Assembly (NCBI GenBank): GCA_027063755.1
Contig: JAMORD010000122.1
Location: forward strand, 1-5,969
DNA: 5,969 nucleotides
DNA from: a bacterium
Lineage (GTDB): Bacteria > Coprothermobacterota > Coprothermobacteria > Coprothermobacterales > JAADFF01
Direction: 5' to 3'
In this document: piece after piece, positions 5,018-5,969 of the stretch
How the letters are laid out: each line of letters begins with the position of its first letter
Position numbering within the stretch: the stretch's first letter is position 1
Program-made: the position numbers and the translations under genes
The notes under the pieces: generated by a model
What the model was told of the DNA's origin: nothing
Seen by the model: the letters and a program-made list of their open reading frames with translations, nothing else
Databases searched by the model: none

Positions 5018-5620
5018 TTACATTCTTTCCATGGCAAAGTCTATGATTTCATTGGCAAGCTTAGATGCATCTGCCATTAGTTTGTTGGCGTTTTCCATAT
5101 AGTGGGCGTATGCCTCTTTGCCAGCTACATTGATTTTTACATTGGCATATGCTATCTTGGCGGCAGATTTTAGAGCAGATGCTCCACCTACAACATCAGA
5201 TAAAACATACTTGGATATCTTGTCTTTAATCATGTCAAATGCCTGGAGCACCTCAAGACTTCTTTCCAGTGTCTGCATAGGGGCCTCAATGGATTTAATA
5301 CGTGCAGCCTTTAGTGCCTCTTTGCGGGCTGCTTTTTCCTCTTCTGTGCCTTTGGGCATAGCCTTTGCCTTCATGTACTCGTCAAATGCCTCTGCATCTT
5401 TATCTGCAAGTGTAAGAAATTCTTCATAAGCTCCCTGCATGCTTTCACCAATGCTCTTTAGTAGGTCGTCGTCTACCTTCTTGGCTGTAATGTCTATGGT
5501 CATTTTGAAAAGTCCTGCACCCATTGCCCCCATAATAGCTGCTGCTGTACCGCCACCGGGAGTTGGAGCATCAGATGCCAGTTTCTCTATAAACTCCTGG
5601 ACAGTCATCTCTTTAAACAT
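5018..5620 (-). CDS. fchA: Cyclodeaminase/cyclohydrolase family protein (methenyl-THF cyclohydrolase, FchA type)
   Basis: FchA interconverts 5,10-methenyl-THF and 10-formyl-THF and is related to the cyclodeaminase half of formiminotransferase-cyclodeaminase. The 200-residue product is all-helical in character, with the family signature APTPGGGTAAAIMGAMGAGL at about 18-37, a central charged helical region (about 90-130), and the late segment DVVGGASALKSAAKIAYANVKIN. Length fits stand-alone family members (about 200-210). ATG 5620 is chosen because AGGAGGTG ends 6 nt upstream; GTG 5629 would overlap that site. It directly follows a dihydrolipoyl dehydrogenase gene on the same strand, a pairing that suggests one-carbon units from glycine cleavage. 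A pure cyclodeaminase is less likely because no formiminotransferase domain is present. The family is secure, the exact reaction less so. Confidence 0.88.
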   Translation of the reverse strand: MFKEMTVQEFIEKLASDAPTPGGGTAAAIMGAMGAGLFKMTIDITAKKVDDDLLKSIGESMQGAYEEFLTLADKDAEAFDEYMKAKAMPKGTEEEKAARKEALKAARIKSIEAPMQTLERSLEVLQAFDMIKDKISKYVLSDVVGGASALKSAAKIAYANVKINVAGKEAYAHYMENANKLMADASKLANEIIDFAMERM

Positions 5621-5626
5621 GTGTGC

Positions 5627-5634
5627 CACCTCCT
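5627..5634 (-). promoter_or_regulatory. Ribosome binding site of fchA, overlapping the lpd stop codon
   Basis: On the minus strand AGGAGGTG (5627-5634) lies 6 nt before ATG 5620, and its first bases are shared with the TAG stop of the upstream dehydrogenase gene (5633-5635). This fixes the fchA start and indicates that both genes are read from one transcript. Confidence 0.85.
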
Positions 5635-5969
5635 ATAAAATGTGTATAGCCTTTTTCAGCGCTACTTCACATGCTTCTTTGATAGATTCCGAAATGGTAG
5701 GATGCGGGAATATTGTATGTGCTATGTCTTCAAGGGTTAGCCCTTTTTCTATGGCCACTGCACCTACCATAATCATCTCGCTAACATTTTCACCTACCAT
5801 ATGCATACCTATTATACGGTGAGTGTCCTTATTGGCAAGTACTTTAATAAAGCCTTCTCTTTCGGCCATTGTCCGTGCCCTGCCATTGGCAGATAGCGGT
5901 GCTATACCTTTTATGTATGTGCCTTCTTCCAGCTCTTTTTCACGCTTTCCAACACTGGCTACCTCCGGT
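5633..5969 (-). CDS. lpdA: Dihydrolipoyl dehydrogenase, C-terminal part (partial)
   Basis: Dihydrolipoyl dehydrogenase (E3/L-protein) reoxidises lipoamide in 2-oxoacid dehydrogenases and the glycine cleavage system. About 111 residues are visible, the C-terminal dimerisation domain. The frame opens at the right edge with PEVASVG, a family hallmark, then SANGRARTMAEREGFIKVLAN and IIGMHMVGENVSEMI, and ends with HPTISESIKEA. The catalytic His-Glu pair is visible (H89 and E94 of the visible part). The FAD and NAD domains and redox disulfide lie outside the window. The next gene on the same strand is fchA, whose ribosome binding site overlaps the stop codon, pointing to an operon that handles glycine-derived one-carbon units; this is inference, as no gcv gene is visible. 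Confidence 0.95.
   Translation of the reverse strand, partial: PEVASVGKREKELEEGTYIKGIAPLSANGRARTMAEREGFIKVLANKDTHRIIGMHMVGENVSEMIMVGAVAIEKGLTLEDIAHTIFPHPTISESIKEACEVALKKAIHIL

Noticed and set aside
5118-5822. Plus-strand open frames opposite fchA and lpd
   Set aside because: The minus-strand products match known families with proper starts; the plus-strand translations are alanine/serine-rich shadows.

Overview
The window looks like chromosomal DNA from a member of the Bacillota, probably Clostridia. The reasons are strong GGAGG-type ribosome binding sites, a SepF-type division protein, a DUF4446–M23–bactofilin run of the kind seen in clostridial genomes, and a lipoamide dehydrogenase/FchA pair of the glycine and one-carbon folate type. 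Coding sequence is moderately AT-rich with many ATA codons, while the stable RNAs are GC-rich, which would fit a moderate thermophile (inference only). I cannot name a genus. No mobile element, CRISPR array or phage gene is visible.

Layout. (1) 1–323 (+): the 3' part of an unrecognised gene, whose end runs 22 nt into the 3' end of a convergent tRNA-Leu(CAG) at 302–390 (−). (2) 391–445: a compact intergenic region with promoters facing both ways and overlapping −10 boxes, serving tRNA-Leu (−) and sepF (+). (3) 446–1762 (+): sepF, smpB one base later, then ssrA (tmRNA, encoded tag ADYDYALAA). SmpB and tmRNA are the two partners of trans-translation. (4) 1775–4972 (+): a tightly packed, partly overlapping run. 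It holds a glutamate-racemase-like protein, an unknown multispanning membrane protein, a DUF4446 protein, a membrane-anchored M23 endopeptidase and a bactofilin. It ends at a strong, probably bidirectional terminator at 4974–5000. (5) 5018–5969 (−): fchA (methenyl-THF cyclohydrolase family) and, upstream of it, the 3' part of a dihydrolipoyl dehydrogenase gene that leaves the window.

How they fit together. Region 3 combines division (SepF) with ribosome rescue (SmpB, tmRNA). Region 4 looks like a cell-envelope module: a possible D-amino-acid enzyme, two uncharacterised membrane proteins, a peptidoglycan hydrolase and a polymer-forming scaffold. No terminator is visible between smpB/ssrA and the racemase-like gene, so regions 3 and 4 may be partly co-transcribed. 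Region 5 looks like the end of a glycine-cleavage/one-carbon operon. Most genes belong to known families. The less explained parts are the membrane protein at 2488–3081, the divergent racemase, the shared −10 region, and the extended acceptor stem predicted for the tRNA-Leu precursor.
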